A DNA stretch of 64,000 nt, from assembly GCA_017303415.1 (NCBI GenBank), contig JAFLBJ010000001.1, positions 992,001-1,056,000 of the forward strand. The letters run 5' to 3'. A model generated the notes under the pieces. That model was not told where the DNA came from. It ran no database searches and saw only the letters and a list, made by a program, of their open reading frames with translations. Source of the DNA: Chitinophagales bacterium. GTDB taxonomy: Bacteria; Bacteroidota; Bacteroidia; Chitinophagales; Chitinophagaceae. Made by a program: the position numbers and the translations under genes. Below, piece after piece: positions 45,601 through 52,834 of this stretch (position 1 is its first letter; every line of letters starts with the position of its first letter).

Positions 45601-46157
45601 ACAGTGCCATCTTCAATAAAACAAGTATAGATAGCCTGGTTTATCATGGTGCTGCCCAGCCTACGCATTTTGGGGCCATACGAAATGAGTTTGCTTTTGG
45701 AAACTTTGCGTTATCAATAAACATAAGTTATAAGTTGGGCTATTATTTTAAACGGAATTCAATAAGCTATCCCGGGTTATTTAGTTCATGGTCAGGCCAT
45801 TCCGAATATACAAATCGATGGCAAAAACCAGGAGATGAATTAAACACGAATGTTCCTTCAATGGTCTATACATCCAATCCCCAGTTCGACAATAGGAGTT
45901 TTTTTTATTCAAGGTCATCAGCATTGATTGAAAAAGGAGACCATATCAGGCTGGAGGATATAAGTTTTAATTATACAATAAGCAAATCTGCATTACATAT
46001 GTTGCCGTTCTCTGAAATAAGGCTGTATGGCTATATAGGAAATATTAACTGGCTTATCTGGAAAGCAAATAAGGCTAATGTTGACCCGCTTAATATTGAT
46101 GATGGAAGGAGCATAAATCCAATTACACTATCATTTGGAGTGAATGTCGGGTTGTAA
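42615..46157 (+). CDS. susC: SusC/RagA-type TonB-linked receptor with STN signalling domain
   Basis: 1180 residues from the ATG at 42615, chosen for its signal peptide (MKFTAIFLFAAALNVSAKG); an in-frame start at 42525 would add 30 residues that include the hairpin. Domains: STN (residues about 20-100, VSIEEAFKEIERQTGYSFVY), carboxypeptidase-regulatory-like domain (VRGRVVDSLGNGLSGATVQVKG), plug (SIMERIENLTPGLSFETPSE, GILIRGRNSIFS, DIEAITILKDAASAARWGARAGNG) and a 22-strand barrel. The STN links outer-membrane binding to the FecR/sigma pair. The ligand is unknown; a glycan or peptide fits the family. Confidence 0.94.
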   Translation: MKFTAIFLFAAALNVSAKGYAQQVTLSLKEVSIEEAFKEIERQTGYSFVYSKTQISQARKLTLKVKNMNLEDVLELCFKDQPLTYTVRNKFIVVKQKTLQAPTISLITDDTQLPPPIDVRGRVVDSLGNGLSGATVQVKGSSIKTQTDGDGFFELKGIPDNSVLQISYVGFNSVELKATNADALSRVIMKLSNKSLTAVVVRGNTGYGVIDRDHPGSFDVIDNKLLNRRVSTSIMERIENLTPGLSFETPSEPRGDNPYGILIRGRNSIFSSVAPLIVVDNFPFDGNINTINPNDIEAITILKDAASAARWGARAGNGVIVITTKRGASSQPRININSNFTFQGRPDLSKKPRIGTDDYIELEKWLFDQGFYDGDINNTFQRPPLTPVVELLLQKRNGSITAAEAEAGINSFKGTNVTDDLEKYFYQPSFSQRHSVNVSGNTSNINYYLSAGFDKAVPNIVGRNFSDRVSLRSQNTFRVSRKFEVETGLSYVQNNSVRANNPGIDGINSGGGKGLYPYADLVDNNGQGLVLVKDMRGIYKDTMGGGKILDWRYNPYNEINEVESNTRIREFLMNAGLRYKFNNNFNIELRYQYHNGLSTTSGYQKEGAYSTRDLINKFYQPNAANKFPVPIGGIMDVNNSEFVSHQGRMQLNYNKVWRDKHDIGFLAGWEIKDLTTKGNSYRLYGYSEEGSRVYSGMDFVSFFPQFNYGQFAQFRTSQIPNAQSVFKKADRFVSYFANANYTFDKRYTISASAREDAANLFGVKTNQKGVPLWSVGAAWQINNEKFYNIEWMSDLRLRASFGHTGNFSRATSAISTIAYNDFPNFLGNAFARILNPPNAELRWERNKTLNLGIDFSILNKRISGTIEYYRKKNIDLMAQAPIDPTVGFTPVNGGTSYVYRNTASMKGHGLELSLFTKNLEGRKFQWSTAFLYSSSLSKVYEYFVPPPTRSSAYLGNNSTPLIGKPLYKLYSYQWAGLDPANGDPQGYLGKDKSKDYSAIFNKTSIDSLVYHGAAQPTHFGAIRNEFAFGNFALSINISYKLGYYFKRNSISYPGLFSSWSGHSEYTNRWQKPGDELNTNVPSMVYTSNPQFDNRSFFYSRSSALIEKGDHIRLEDISFNYTISKSALHMLPFSEIRLYGYIGNINWLIWKANKANVDPLNIDDGRSINPITLSFGVNVGL

Positions 46158-46191
46158 ATGTAAATTATTTCATTAATAAAATAGTACTACT

Positions 46192-47655
46192 ATGTATAAT
46201 ATCACTTTCAATAAAAGCCGGTTCCTATACAGGTCTTGGAGTTCTCTAAGGAATATATCACTTATCTGCACATCAATTTTTATTTTCAGTTCCTGCAAGA
46301 AATCAGATTATTTGGCTGAAAAGCCTGACCAGGCATTAATTATTGCGTCAACTTTGAAGGATTACGATGCGTTGCTCAACAATACTATTATTGTGAATGG
46401 CAGTGGAATAGGTGTTGTTCCGTCGTTAGGTGAAATTTATGGAGACGATTATTATATTGCACCGCATATATTTGAGAACGATTTACCCCACACATTTTAT
46501 AGGGACAGTTACACCTGGAGCGATAATACTTATAATGATCCAGTGTACGCACCCAAGGATTGGAGTTTTTCATATAGATGTGTCTTTTATGCTAATACTA
46601 TATTAGAGGGGTTAGCCAAATTAACTGCAACACAAGAACAGCAACAGCAATATAACCAAATCAAAGGAAGTGCATTGTTTTTTCGGGCACATTCCTTTTA
46701 TTGGCTGGCACAACTATTTTCACCTCACTACGATAAGAATACAGCAAATACTGATTTGGGTATTCCTTTAAAACAGAGTGCTGACATAACTGAAAAAATA
46801 AACCGGTCAAGCGTCCAACAAACCTATGAAAAAATTATTGCTGACCTGAATGAGGCTTTGCCATTACTTGTGAGTCAGCCCACTCTAATGACTCAACCAT
46901 CTAAACTTGCCGTTTATGGGTTACTTGCCCGTATTTATTTAACAATGGGAGAATATGATAAGGCTTTGTCAAATTCCACGTTGTATCTGGGTATAAAAAA
47001 CGAGTTAATTGACTTCAGCTCTTTACCACCCAACAGCTATTATTCAATGCCTGATCCAAAGAATAATGTTGAAATTTCTTTTTATAGTATTTTAATTGAT
47101 GAAATACTGATAAACTTATATCCTGCAAGGATCGATAGTACTATTTATGCTTCTTATAATAATGATGATCTGCGAAAGGCCTTATTTTTTGAAGATGCAG
47201 CTTCTGATTTTGGAATTCCCGATGATTATGGAAAATATTTTTCAGGCAGTTATGACAGAACAAATAAATATTTTGCAGGCATTTCAACAAACGAGATCTA
47301 TTTGATCCGGGCTGAGTGTTATGCAAGAACGGGTAATATCAGCAGTGCTTTACAGGATTTGAATGATCTGATGAGAAAGAGATGGAAGAATAGTGTTCCC
47401 TACCCTAGCATAACAGCTTCTACACAGGCAGAGGCATTAGATAAAGTCCTAACTGAGAGACGAAAAGAATTACTCTTTCGGGGATTGCGGTGGGTGGATA
47501 TTCGTAGATTCAACAAAGAGGGTGCGAATATTTCCATCACAAGAAATATCGATGGCCAGATATATACTCTTCCAGCCAACAGCAATAAGTTTACTCATTT
47601 AATTCCACCCGAGGTTATCGATTTCAATCCGGGCTTGCAACAAAACCCACGGTGA
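46192..47655 (+). CDS. susD: SusD/RagB-type surface lipoprotein
   Basis: 487 residues. Lipobox FIFSSCKKSDYLAEKP after a long N-terminus; then TPR-like SusD fold (DYDALLNNTIIVNG, YRCVFYANTILEGLAKL, IKGSALFFRAHSFYWLAQLFS, NRSSVQQTYEKIIADLNEAL, ARIYLTMGEYDKALSNSTL, EIYLIRAECYARTGNISSALQDLN) and the C-terminal TERRKELLFRGLRWVDIRRF typical of the family. It forms the lid on the SusC barrel. Base composition is clearly AT-rich. Confidence 0.92.
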   Translation: MYNITFNKSRFLYRSWSSLRNISLICTSIFIFSSCKKSDYLAEKPDQALIIASTLKDYDALLNNTIIVNGSGIGVVPSLGEIYGDDYYIAPHIFENDLPHTFYRDSYTWSDNTYNDPVYAPKDWSFSYRCVFYANTILEGLAKLTATQEQQQQYNQIKGSALFFRAHSFYWLAQLFSPHYDKNTANTDLGIPLKQSADITEKINRSSVQQTYEKIIADLNEALPLLVSQPTLMTQPSKLAVYGLLARIYLTMGEYDKALSNSTLYLGIKNELIDFSSLPPNSYYSMPDPKNNVEISFYSILIDEILINLYPARIDSTIYASYNNDDLRKALFFEDAASDFGIPDDYGKYFSGSYDRTNKYFAGISTNEIYLIRAECYARTGNISSALQDLNDLMRKRWKNSVPYPSITASTQAEALDKVLTERRKELLFRGLRWVDIRRFNKEGANISITRNIDGQIYTLPANSNKFTHLIPPEVIDFNPGLQQNPR

Positions 47656-47703
47656 TATACAAGTAAATCCAAGCGTAATTATTATTTAAGAATATTGAAA
47701 GGA

Positions 47704-47731
47704 ACAAAAGGGTTTCTTAGAAACCTTTTGT
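47704..47731 (+). other. Hairpin between susD and thioredoxin gene
   Basis: ACAAAAGGGTTTC (47704-47716), loop TTA, GAAACCTTTTGT (47720-47731), one bulged G. No T-run follows, so it may be an RNA stability or attenuation element rather than a full terminator. Confidence 0.45.
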
Positions 47732-47756
47732 GACTGGATGTTAAAGAGTCATTCGT

Positions 47757-50111
47757 ATGAAAATGTTGAGATCAGTTTTGTTGCTGACAATTTTACCAGT
47801 GTTGTTATCTTTTGCGGTTCAATCACCTGGAGAAAATGAATTTTATGTAAAAGGGAAAATTGAAGGGATAAAGGATGGGGTAGCATTGCATTTGATCCAG
47901 TATTCAACAGGGGATACAGTTGCAACAGCCACAAGCCGGAATGGAAAATTCGATTTTCGGGGAAGTGTTCCTCATGGCACAGAGTATTATTTTATCAGGA
48001 TTGATACTGCCATTTCAGATAGGAGAAGTTCTGAGCTTCTGCTCGTAAATGACAGGCTTACACTAATGGGTAAATTTTCAGATTGGCCCAAAGTTGATCT
48101 TAAAGGATCTGAACCTTATTATGACTGGGTAGAATTGGCAAAATTGTGGGAAGCGACAAAAAGTTTGAAAGATCAGAAAGAGATTATCCGGAAATTTATA
48201 GATGAACATAGCAACTCGCTATACATATCTGATCTCATCCGGAGAACAGGCAATTTGTTCAGCTTAGATGAACGGGAGCATCTATATGCTCAACTCACAT
48301 CGTTTGCAAAAGACAGCTATTTTGGAGAATTACTGAAGACTGATTTAGTATTGTCGAGAAAAAGAGAACTGATCAAAGAGGGAACTATCATTCCGGATTT
48401 TTCCGTGACACTGCCTGATGGTAAAAAAGCAAACTGTCATGAACTGATCAGCCAATCAGAATATACATTGATTGATTTTTGGGCAAGCTGGTGCAGACCC
48501 TGCCGGGAGGCTGTGCCGGGTATGAAAAAAGTATATCAAGCCTTTAATGAAAGAGGGTTTAATATATTAAGCATTGCTATAAGCGATAAGGAAACTAACT
48601 GGCAACGGGCATTGAAAGAAGATGCAACTCCGTGGACCAACGCAAGAGATGTGGAAGGGATATGCAATGATATATTTGATATTCCTGCTATTCCTGGCTT
48701 TGTGCTAGTTGATCGAAAAGGGAAATTGATCTCTTATCATTGTTCCGGTTCTGCAATTAAAAATTTTGGTTCCTCTCTGAACGGAGATACCTTGTTCACT
48801 ACTATTGAGAATCTTTTCACGAAAACACCTGTATCATTTTCTACTCTTAAACCAATAGCAATTGGTGAAAAAGTCCCAGATATTCCATTAGGTGAGTTGG
48901 CATCTGATCCTGCAATTATTAAAAGGCTATCTGACTACAAGGGGAAATTGCTGATCCTTGATTTTTGGAGCACACTGTGTGCTGTATGTATTGCCGAGTT
49001 TCCCAAGATTGACAAGCTGCAGCTGCAATTTGCTGATAAAGTTGTAATCCTTCCTGTTGGTTTTGATGTTGACAGACAACTGTCCATCAGGGATTTCCTG
49101 GAAAAGAGTAAAGGAACAAAGCGGGAACTGAAATTGCCATCCGTTGTACAAAAGCCAACCGATTCATTGCTGATGCAATTATTTCCTTTTTGGGGACTGC
49201 CACATGAAGTTTGGATCGACCCGGAAGGCACCCTGATTGGATTGACAGATCATAAAGCACTCACTGCAGAAAACATTGAAAGTATATTGTCAGGTAAAGT
49301 GCCGTCCTTTTCTGTTAGAAAACCCAAATCAATTGTCTTATCACAATCAATTCCATTCCTGATAAATAGGAATGCTGGAACATCATTGATATATGGCTCA
49401 GCTTTTTCCGGCTATATAGATTCACTAACAAGTATTTCACCGGGAGGTATTTATCGAAAGGATAGCATTATCAGGTATTATGATGTAAATCAAACAATGC
49501 TGGGTTTCTATAGAAGTGTATATAATAAAGCAATACCAGAAATAAGCTTCGATTGGGGCAAAAAGAGAATTATTTATGAGCCTTCTGGTAAGCCATTGCT
49601 TAAAGATTGGGAAGATTCAGACAGTATGGATAACTGGGCTTATGAGGAATTTGAACGAAACAATTTATTTGCCTATGAGGCTATTCTTCCTTCGGCCTAT
49701 AGCAATGATCAAGTCTATCGGTTTTTAACTTATGATTTTGACAGATTTTTTAAAGTTAAAAGCACTGTTGAAAAAAGAAACACAAAATACTATGCCCTTG
49801 TGAGAATCAGTACCACGGGTAAGATCAAATCAACCATTGAGGATAATGTTTTTAGAAGGGATAGTGATAGCCTTATACTCAGAGGTCGCAGTATTGACGA
49901 GCTTGCGTCATACCTTAATTCTGCTCTCCCGGACGATCATGAAATAATTGATGAGACTAAGTATAAAGGCAAGATCAGGATTGGTCTCAATATAAGAGAT
50001 CAGACTATAGCATCAATGAGAAAGCAACTGAGGGAGTATGGGCTTGATCTGGTTGAAAAGAATAAAGTATTAAATATGTTGGTATTTAGAGAGGAAAATT
50101 ATATAAGGTAG
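47757..50111 (+). CDS. Double-thioredoxin TlpA-like protein with C-terminal DUF3738-like domain
   Basis: 784 residues, signal peptide (MLRSVLLLTILPVLLSFAV). Residues about 25-125 resemble the DUF4369 domain of TlpA-like proteins (EFYVKGKIEGIKDGVALHLI). Two thioredoxin folds follow: DFWASWCRPCREA with C246 and C249, and DFWSTLCAVCIAEFP with C408 and C411. The last roughly 200 residues resemble TIGR03435/DUF3738 (GRSIDELASYLNSALPDD, IIDETKYKGKIRIGLN, LREYGLDLVEKNKVLNMLV). Likely periplasmic disulfide exchange linked to the Sus locus. The combination is unusual. AT-rich like susD. Confidence 0.8.
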   Translation: MKMLRSVLLLTILPVLLSFAVQSPGENEFYVKGKIEGIKDGVALHLIQYSTGDTVATATSRNGKFDFRGSVPHGTEYYFIRIDTAISDRRSSELLLVNDRLTLMGKFSDWPKVDLKGSEPYYDWVELAKLWEATKSLKDQKEIIRKFIDEHSNSLYISDLIRRTGNLFSLDEREHLYAQLTSFAKDSYFGELLKTDLVLSRKRELIKEGTIIPDFSVTLPDGKKANCHELISQSEYTLIDFWASWCRPCREAVPGMKKVYQAFNERGFNILSIAISDKETNWQRALKEDATPWTNARDVEGICNDIFDIPAIPGFVLVDRKGKLISYHCSGSAIKNFGSSLNGDTLFTTIENLFTKTPVSFSTLKPIAIGEKVPDIPLGELASDPAIIKRLSDYKGKLLILDFWSTLCAVCIAEFPKIDKLQLQFADKVVILPVGFDVDRQLSIRDFLEKSKGTKRELKLPSVVQKPTDSLLMQLFPFWGLPHEVWIDPEGTLIGLTDHKALTAENIESILSGKVPSFSVRKPKSIVLSQSIPFLINRNAGTSLIYGSAFSGYIDSLTSISPGGIYRKDSIIRYYDVNQTMLGFYRSVYNKAIPEISFDWGKKRIIYEPSGKPLLKDWEDSDSMDNWAYEEFERNNLFAYEAILPSAYSNDQVYRFLTYDFDRFFKVKSTVEKRNTKYYALVRISTTGKIKSTIEDNVFRRDSDSLILRGRSIDELASYLNSALPDDHEIIDETKYKGKIRIGLNIRDQTIASMRKQLREYGLDLVEKNKVLNMLVFREENYIR

Positions 50112-50346
50112 GTTTACCCAAAGTGGCAGCGATAAATATTAGCGATCGTTTTCTGATTATTAATGATTATCATTTCTGATTCCAGGCTGAGTGTGTTTCT
50201 GGGGGTAGTGAGTTTTATACTTTTAGTTTGGGGATGATAATAAAGTTTCGTGTACGAAATAACCCCATTCGTCCAATTTGTGTTTTACTTAGCCCACCCT
50301 CCGGCTACTTTAGGCATCTAATCTTTTATCACCAACACAATACTTT

Positions 50347-50790
50347 ATGAAGCTTTCACTAATTGTATGCAGTCTTCTTTTAATGGGACTATCCACCCAG
50401 GCCCAGGACCCTGTAAAATGGACCTTTAGTTCAAAAAAGATCGATGATAAGACCTTTGAGGTACATCTGACCGCTACCGTACAATCGCCCTGGACCATCT
50501 ATTCCCAAACCACCCCGGATGGAGGGCCGCTGGCAACAAGTTTTTCTTTTAATAATAACCCCTTGCTGATCCTCTCCGGAAAAGTTAAGGAAGTTGGCAC
50601 CATGCACAAAAAACATGAAGAGGTGTTTGGCGTGGATGTATTTTACTATAAGGACAAAGTAGATTTTGTACAGGTGGTTAAATTAAAAACCAAGGCCAAG
50701 ACCAATCTGAGTGGCAAATTGGAATATATGGCCTGTGATGAGGAGCAGTGTTTGCCTCCGAAGGAGGTGCCCTTTAGTGTTTCATTGTGA
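50347..50790 (+). CDS. Stand-alone DsbD N-terminal (DsbD-alpha-like) domain protein
   Basis: 147 residues, signal peptide MKLSLIVCSLLLMGLSTQAQ. An immunoglobulin-like domain with the cysteine pair C130 and C135 in YMACDEEQCLPPKEVPF, the same motif that accepts electrons in DsbD-alpha. Without the membrane beta and thioredoxin gamma domains it cannot do the full DsbD reaction alone, so a separate partner is assumed. The 235-nt gap before it (50112-50346) holds only a small TTTCG-TGTA-CGAAA dyad at 50246-50259 and no gene. Confidence 0.85.
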   Translation: MKLSLIVCSLLLMGLSTQAQDPVKWTFSSKKIDDKTFEVHLTATVQSPWTIYSQTTPDGGPLATSFSFNNNPLLILSGKVKEVGTMHKKHEEVFGVDVFYYKDKVDFVQVVKLKTKAKTNLSGKLEYMACDEEQCLPPKEVPFSVSL

Positions 50791-50803
50791 ACAGATATCT
50801 AAT

Positions 50804-50842
50804 AGCCATTAGTATTTAGCAATTACTTATTAGCTAATGGCT
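50804..50842. repeat. AT-rich inverted repeat AGCCATTAG / CTAATGGCT
   Basis: 9-bp perfect arms (50804-50812 and 50834-50842) with further TTAGC/GCTAA pairing inside, between convergent genes. A similar TTAGCTATTAGC piece occurs in the loop of A2. Confidence 0.55.
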
Positions 50843-52138
50843 TTATCTTACATCAGGTAACTCATTCCACCTTGTGGTAAACCGTCGGCTACGCAGTTCC
50901 TGTCTCATCTTCCAATCACGGTCCAAACCGCTGGAGGCAAATTTGAGTACATCATCACGCTGACTGAAATTGACATTGTCGATCATGTCCATCAACATGC
51001 GGCCGGAATTTTCTTTTTCCTCGACAAATAAATTTCCCTGTATCGACTCATCGGGTACCACCCCACTGAGTATTACCCCGGCTTTTTTATAAACACGCCC
51101 TTTTTCATATAAGGACTCCACCAGTTCAAGGGCAGGTTTGATCAGCTCATGGGTAAGGGAAGTGGCAAGGGGGAGGATCGTGAGGCGGGAGACTTGGGAC
51201 GTCTGTCGTGAGTCGTGAGACGTGAGTGGTGAGTCGTGCGTGGGACGATAAACGATGAATACCTCTATCTGCGTGGCGGCGCTGAACTGGCGGCGCAACT
51301 TTTCGGCAGCGCGGGAAGTATAGGTAGCAACGGCTTCTTTGATATCTTCAAGTTTGGTCACCGGATGCCCGAACATGCGGGTGGTGGCGATCATTTTCTT
51401 TTCCACCAACTCTTCTTTGAGGTCGATCGACGGGAGGCCTTTCAGTTCGCGGATCATTCTGGCGCCAACCACGCCGCCCATATTTTTTCGCGCCCAGTCT
51501 TCTTTCATGTGTTGAAGCTGAAGGGCGTCGTAGATACCCCAGATCTCCGTCAGTTTTTTCGCGTATTGGCGACCCACGCCCCAAAGGTCACTCACGGGTG
51601 TGACCCGGAGTGCACGCTGGATTTTTTCCTCGGTATCAAGAACGATCACGCATTTGGATTTGGCCTTATGCTTTTTTGCCAGCCGGTTGGCCACTTTTGC
51701 CAGCACCTTGGTGGGAGCTACACCAATAGAAACGGAAATACCCGTCCATGTTTCTACGGTATGCCGTAAATCCATGGTCAATCGTGCCAGGTCATTGAGG
51801 GGGATATGATCGAGTTGTACAAAAGCCTCATCAACGGAATAGACTTCCACCCGTTCTTCTCCAACACAGTGACGCAAGGTATCCATGACGCGCATACTGA
51901 GGTCACCATACAAATTGTAATTGGAGGAAAAAGTAGCGACCCCGTTTCTTTCGATCAGGGGTCGCGCTTGAAAATAGGGTACGGCCATTTCCACACCGAC
52001 TTGCTTGGCTTCATCGGAGCGGGATATTATACAGCCATCGTTGTTGCTGAGTACGACAACGGGTTTGGTTCGCAGATCCGGGCGAAACAACCGCTCGCAG
52101 GAGCAGTAGAACGAATTGCAATCAACGATAGCATACAT
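50843..52138 (-). CDS. umuC: Y-family DNA polymerase, UmuC-like
   Basis: 431 residues. Translesion polymerase: metal site YAIVDCNSFYCSCERLF (first Asp) and VEVYSVDEAFVQLDHIP (Asp-Glu), with GVAPTKVLAKVANRLAKKHK and SDLWGVGRQYAKKLTEIWG of the thumb. The C-terminal part matches the UmuC extension (VVPDESIQGNLF). Residues about 298-320 (SPLTSHDSRQTSQVSRLT) are translated family D repeat within the little-finger region, read in frame. Second gene of a umuD-umuC operon; the 107-nt gap between them holds family E copy E2. Confidence 0.9.
   Translation of the reverse strand: MYAIVDCNSFYCSCERLFRPDLRTKPVVVLSNNDGCIISRSDEAKQVGVEMAVPYFQARPLIERNGVATFSSNYNLYGDLSMRVMDTLRHCVGEERVEVYSVDEAFVQLDHIPLNDLARLTMDLRHTVETWTGISVSIGVAPTKVLAKVANRLAKKHKAKSKCVIVLDTEEKIQRALRVTPVSDLWGVGRQYAKKLTEIWGIYDALQLQHMKEDWARKNMGGVVGARMIRELKGLPSIDLKEELVEKKMIATTRMFGHPVTKLEDIKEAVATYTSRAAEKLRRQFSAATQIEVFIVYRPTHDSPLTSHDSRQTSQVSRLTILPLATSLTHELIKPALELVESLYEKGRVYKKAGVILSGVVPDESIQGNLFVEEKENSGRMLMDMIDNVNFSQRDDVLKFASSGLDRDWKMRQELRSRRFTTRWNELPDVR
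51179..51245. repeat. Family D half-element in frame inside umuC, copy D5
   Basis: GTCGTGAGTCGTGAGACGTG and neighbouring words, one arm only, with no matching right arm. It adds a Ser/Thr/Arg/His-rich segment of about 22 residues without breaking the frame. Confidence 0.8.
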
Positions 52139-52154
52139 AATTCAATGAATATCT

Positions 52155-52253
52155 CCGTGCCCTTCGTGCCTCCTTTGTGTCCTTCGTGTCCTCCTATGCA
52201 AGACCTGCGTAGGAGGACACGAAGGACACAAAGCAGCCACAAAGCTCACAAAG
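52155..52253. repeat. Family E inverted repeat, copy E2
   Basis: CTTTGTGTCCTTCGTGTCC... at 52173-52195 pairs perfectly over 23 bp with 52211-52233, loop 15 nt. It lies between umuD and umuC, and the last codons of umuD are read from its right flank. Confidence 0.82.
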
Positions 52254-52677
52254 GGTGAATCGCATAGGTAACTACTCCCCATACGGCGAAGTCGCTGAAC
52301 TCCGACAAATTGATCGCCTTATACCGCGGGTTATCCGCCACCAGGAAAGCTGCGGAGAAATTCTGGTGAATCCGGCGCACCAGTAAATCCCCATTTAAAA
52401 TGGCCACAATGATCTTACCATTGGTGACCTTGATCGAGCGATCAACGATCAGGGTATCCCCATCGTGGATACCCGCTTCCTGCATGGCATCCCCTTTCAT
52501 ACGAAAGAAGAAAGTGGCGGGCTTATTCCGCACCAATTCTTCATTGAGGTCAATGCCCCTTTCGGCATAATCGTCGGCCGCGGCGCCAAAACCAGTGGCG
52601 TTGGCGGTTCGGACCTTTGCTTGTGTAAAGTCCTTGGTGCCCCGATAGGAGGCGCCTACAAAATTCTCCCCATCCAT
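52246..52677 (-). CDS. umuD: UmuD/LexA-like S24 protein lacking catalytic residues
   Basis: 143 residues from ATG 52677 (a longer frame to 52740 only translates family B repeat). It aligns without gaps to E. coli UmuD: ADDYAERGIDLNEELVRNKPATFF against the UmuD PAADYVEQRIDLN region, then MKGDAMQEAGIHDGDTLIVDRS against the GDSM block, then NGDLLVRRI against DGEFTVKKL. The catalytic Ser is Ala64 (codon GCC, 52486-52488) and the catalytic Lys is Arg101 (codon CGC, 52375-52377). The cleavage-site Cys24 corresponds to Thr28. Self-cleavage should be impossible. Forms an operon with umuC. Role: polymerase V accessory subunit, probably uncleaved. Confidence 0.85.
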   Translation of the reverse strand: MDGENFVGASYRGTKDFTQAKVRTANATGFGAAADDYAERGIDLNEELVRNKPATFFFRMKGDAMQEAGIHDGDTLIVDRSIKVTNGKIIVAILNGDLLVRRIHQNFSAAFLVADNPRYKAINLSEFSDFAVWGVVTYAIHPL

Positions 52678-52687
52678 AGTAGCGATT

Positions 52688-52741
52688 TTTGGTTTCTCGC
52701 CGAGCCTGCAACCTAACCTGCAGTCGAAGCGAGAAACCAAA
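52688..52741. repeat. Family B inverted repeat in the umuD leader, copy B4
   Basis: TTTGGTTTCTCGC (52688-52700) and GCGAGAAACCAAA (52729-52741), perfect 13 bp, with an inner CTGCA/TGCAG pair. It lies between the operator-like palindrome and the umuD ATG, so it would be in the mRNA leader. Confidence 0.78.
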
Positions 52742-52767
52742 GTAACAAAAAAATTTGGAAAAACTAA

Positions 52768-52784
52768 TAAATTTAGTAAATTTA
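52768..52784. promoter_or_regulatory. 17-bp palindrome TAAATTTA-G-TAAATTTA, candidate operator
   Basis: Perfect dyad around one G, in the 157-nt gap between divergent umuD and the 2H-like gene. Position and symmetry fit a LexA-like or other SOS-type operator serving both promoters; it does not resemble the E. coli SOS box. Regulation is inferred. Confidence 0.5.
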
Positions 52785-52834
52785 TGCTAAATATGTTGGA
52801 CTGCTAATTATTGATCATTTAAAAAGCATGGGTT

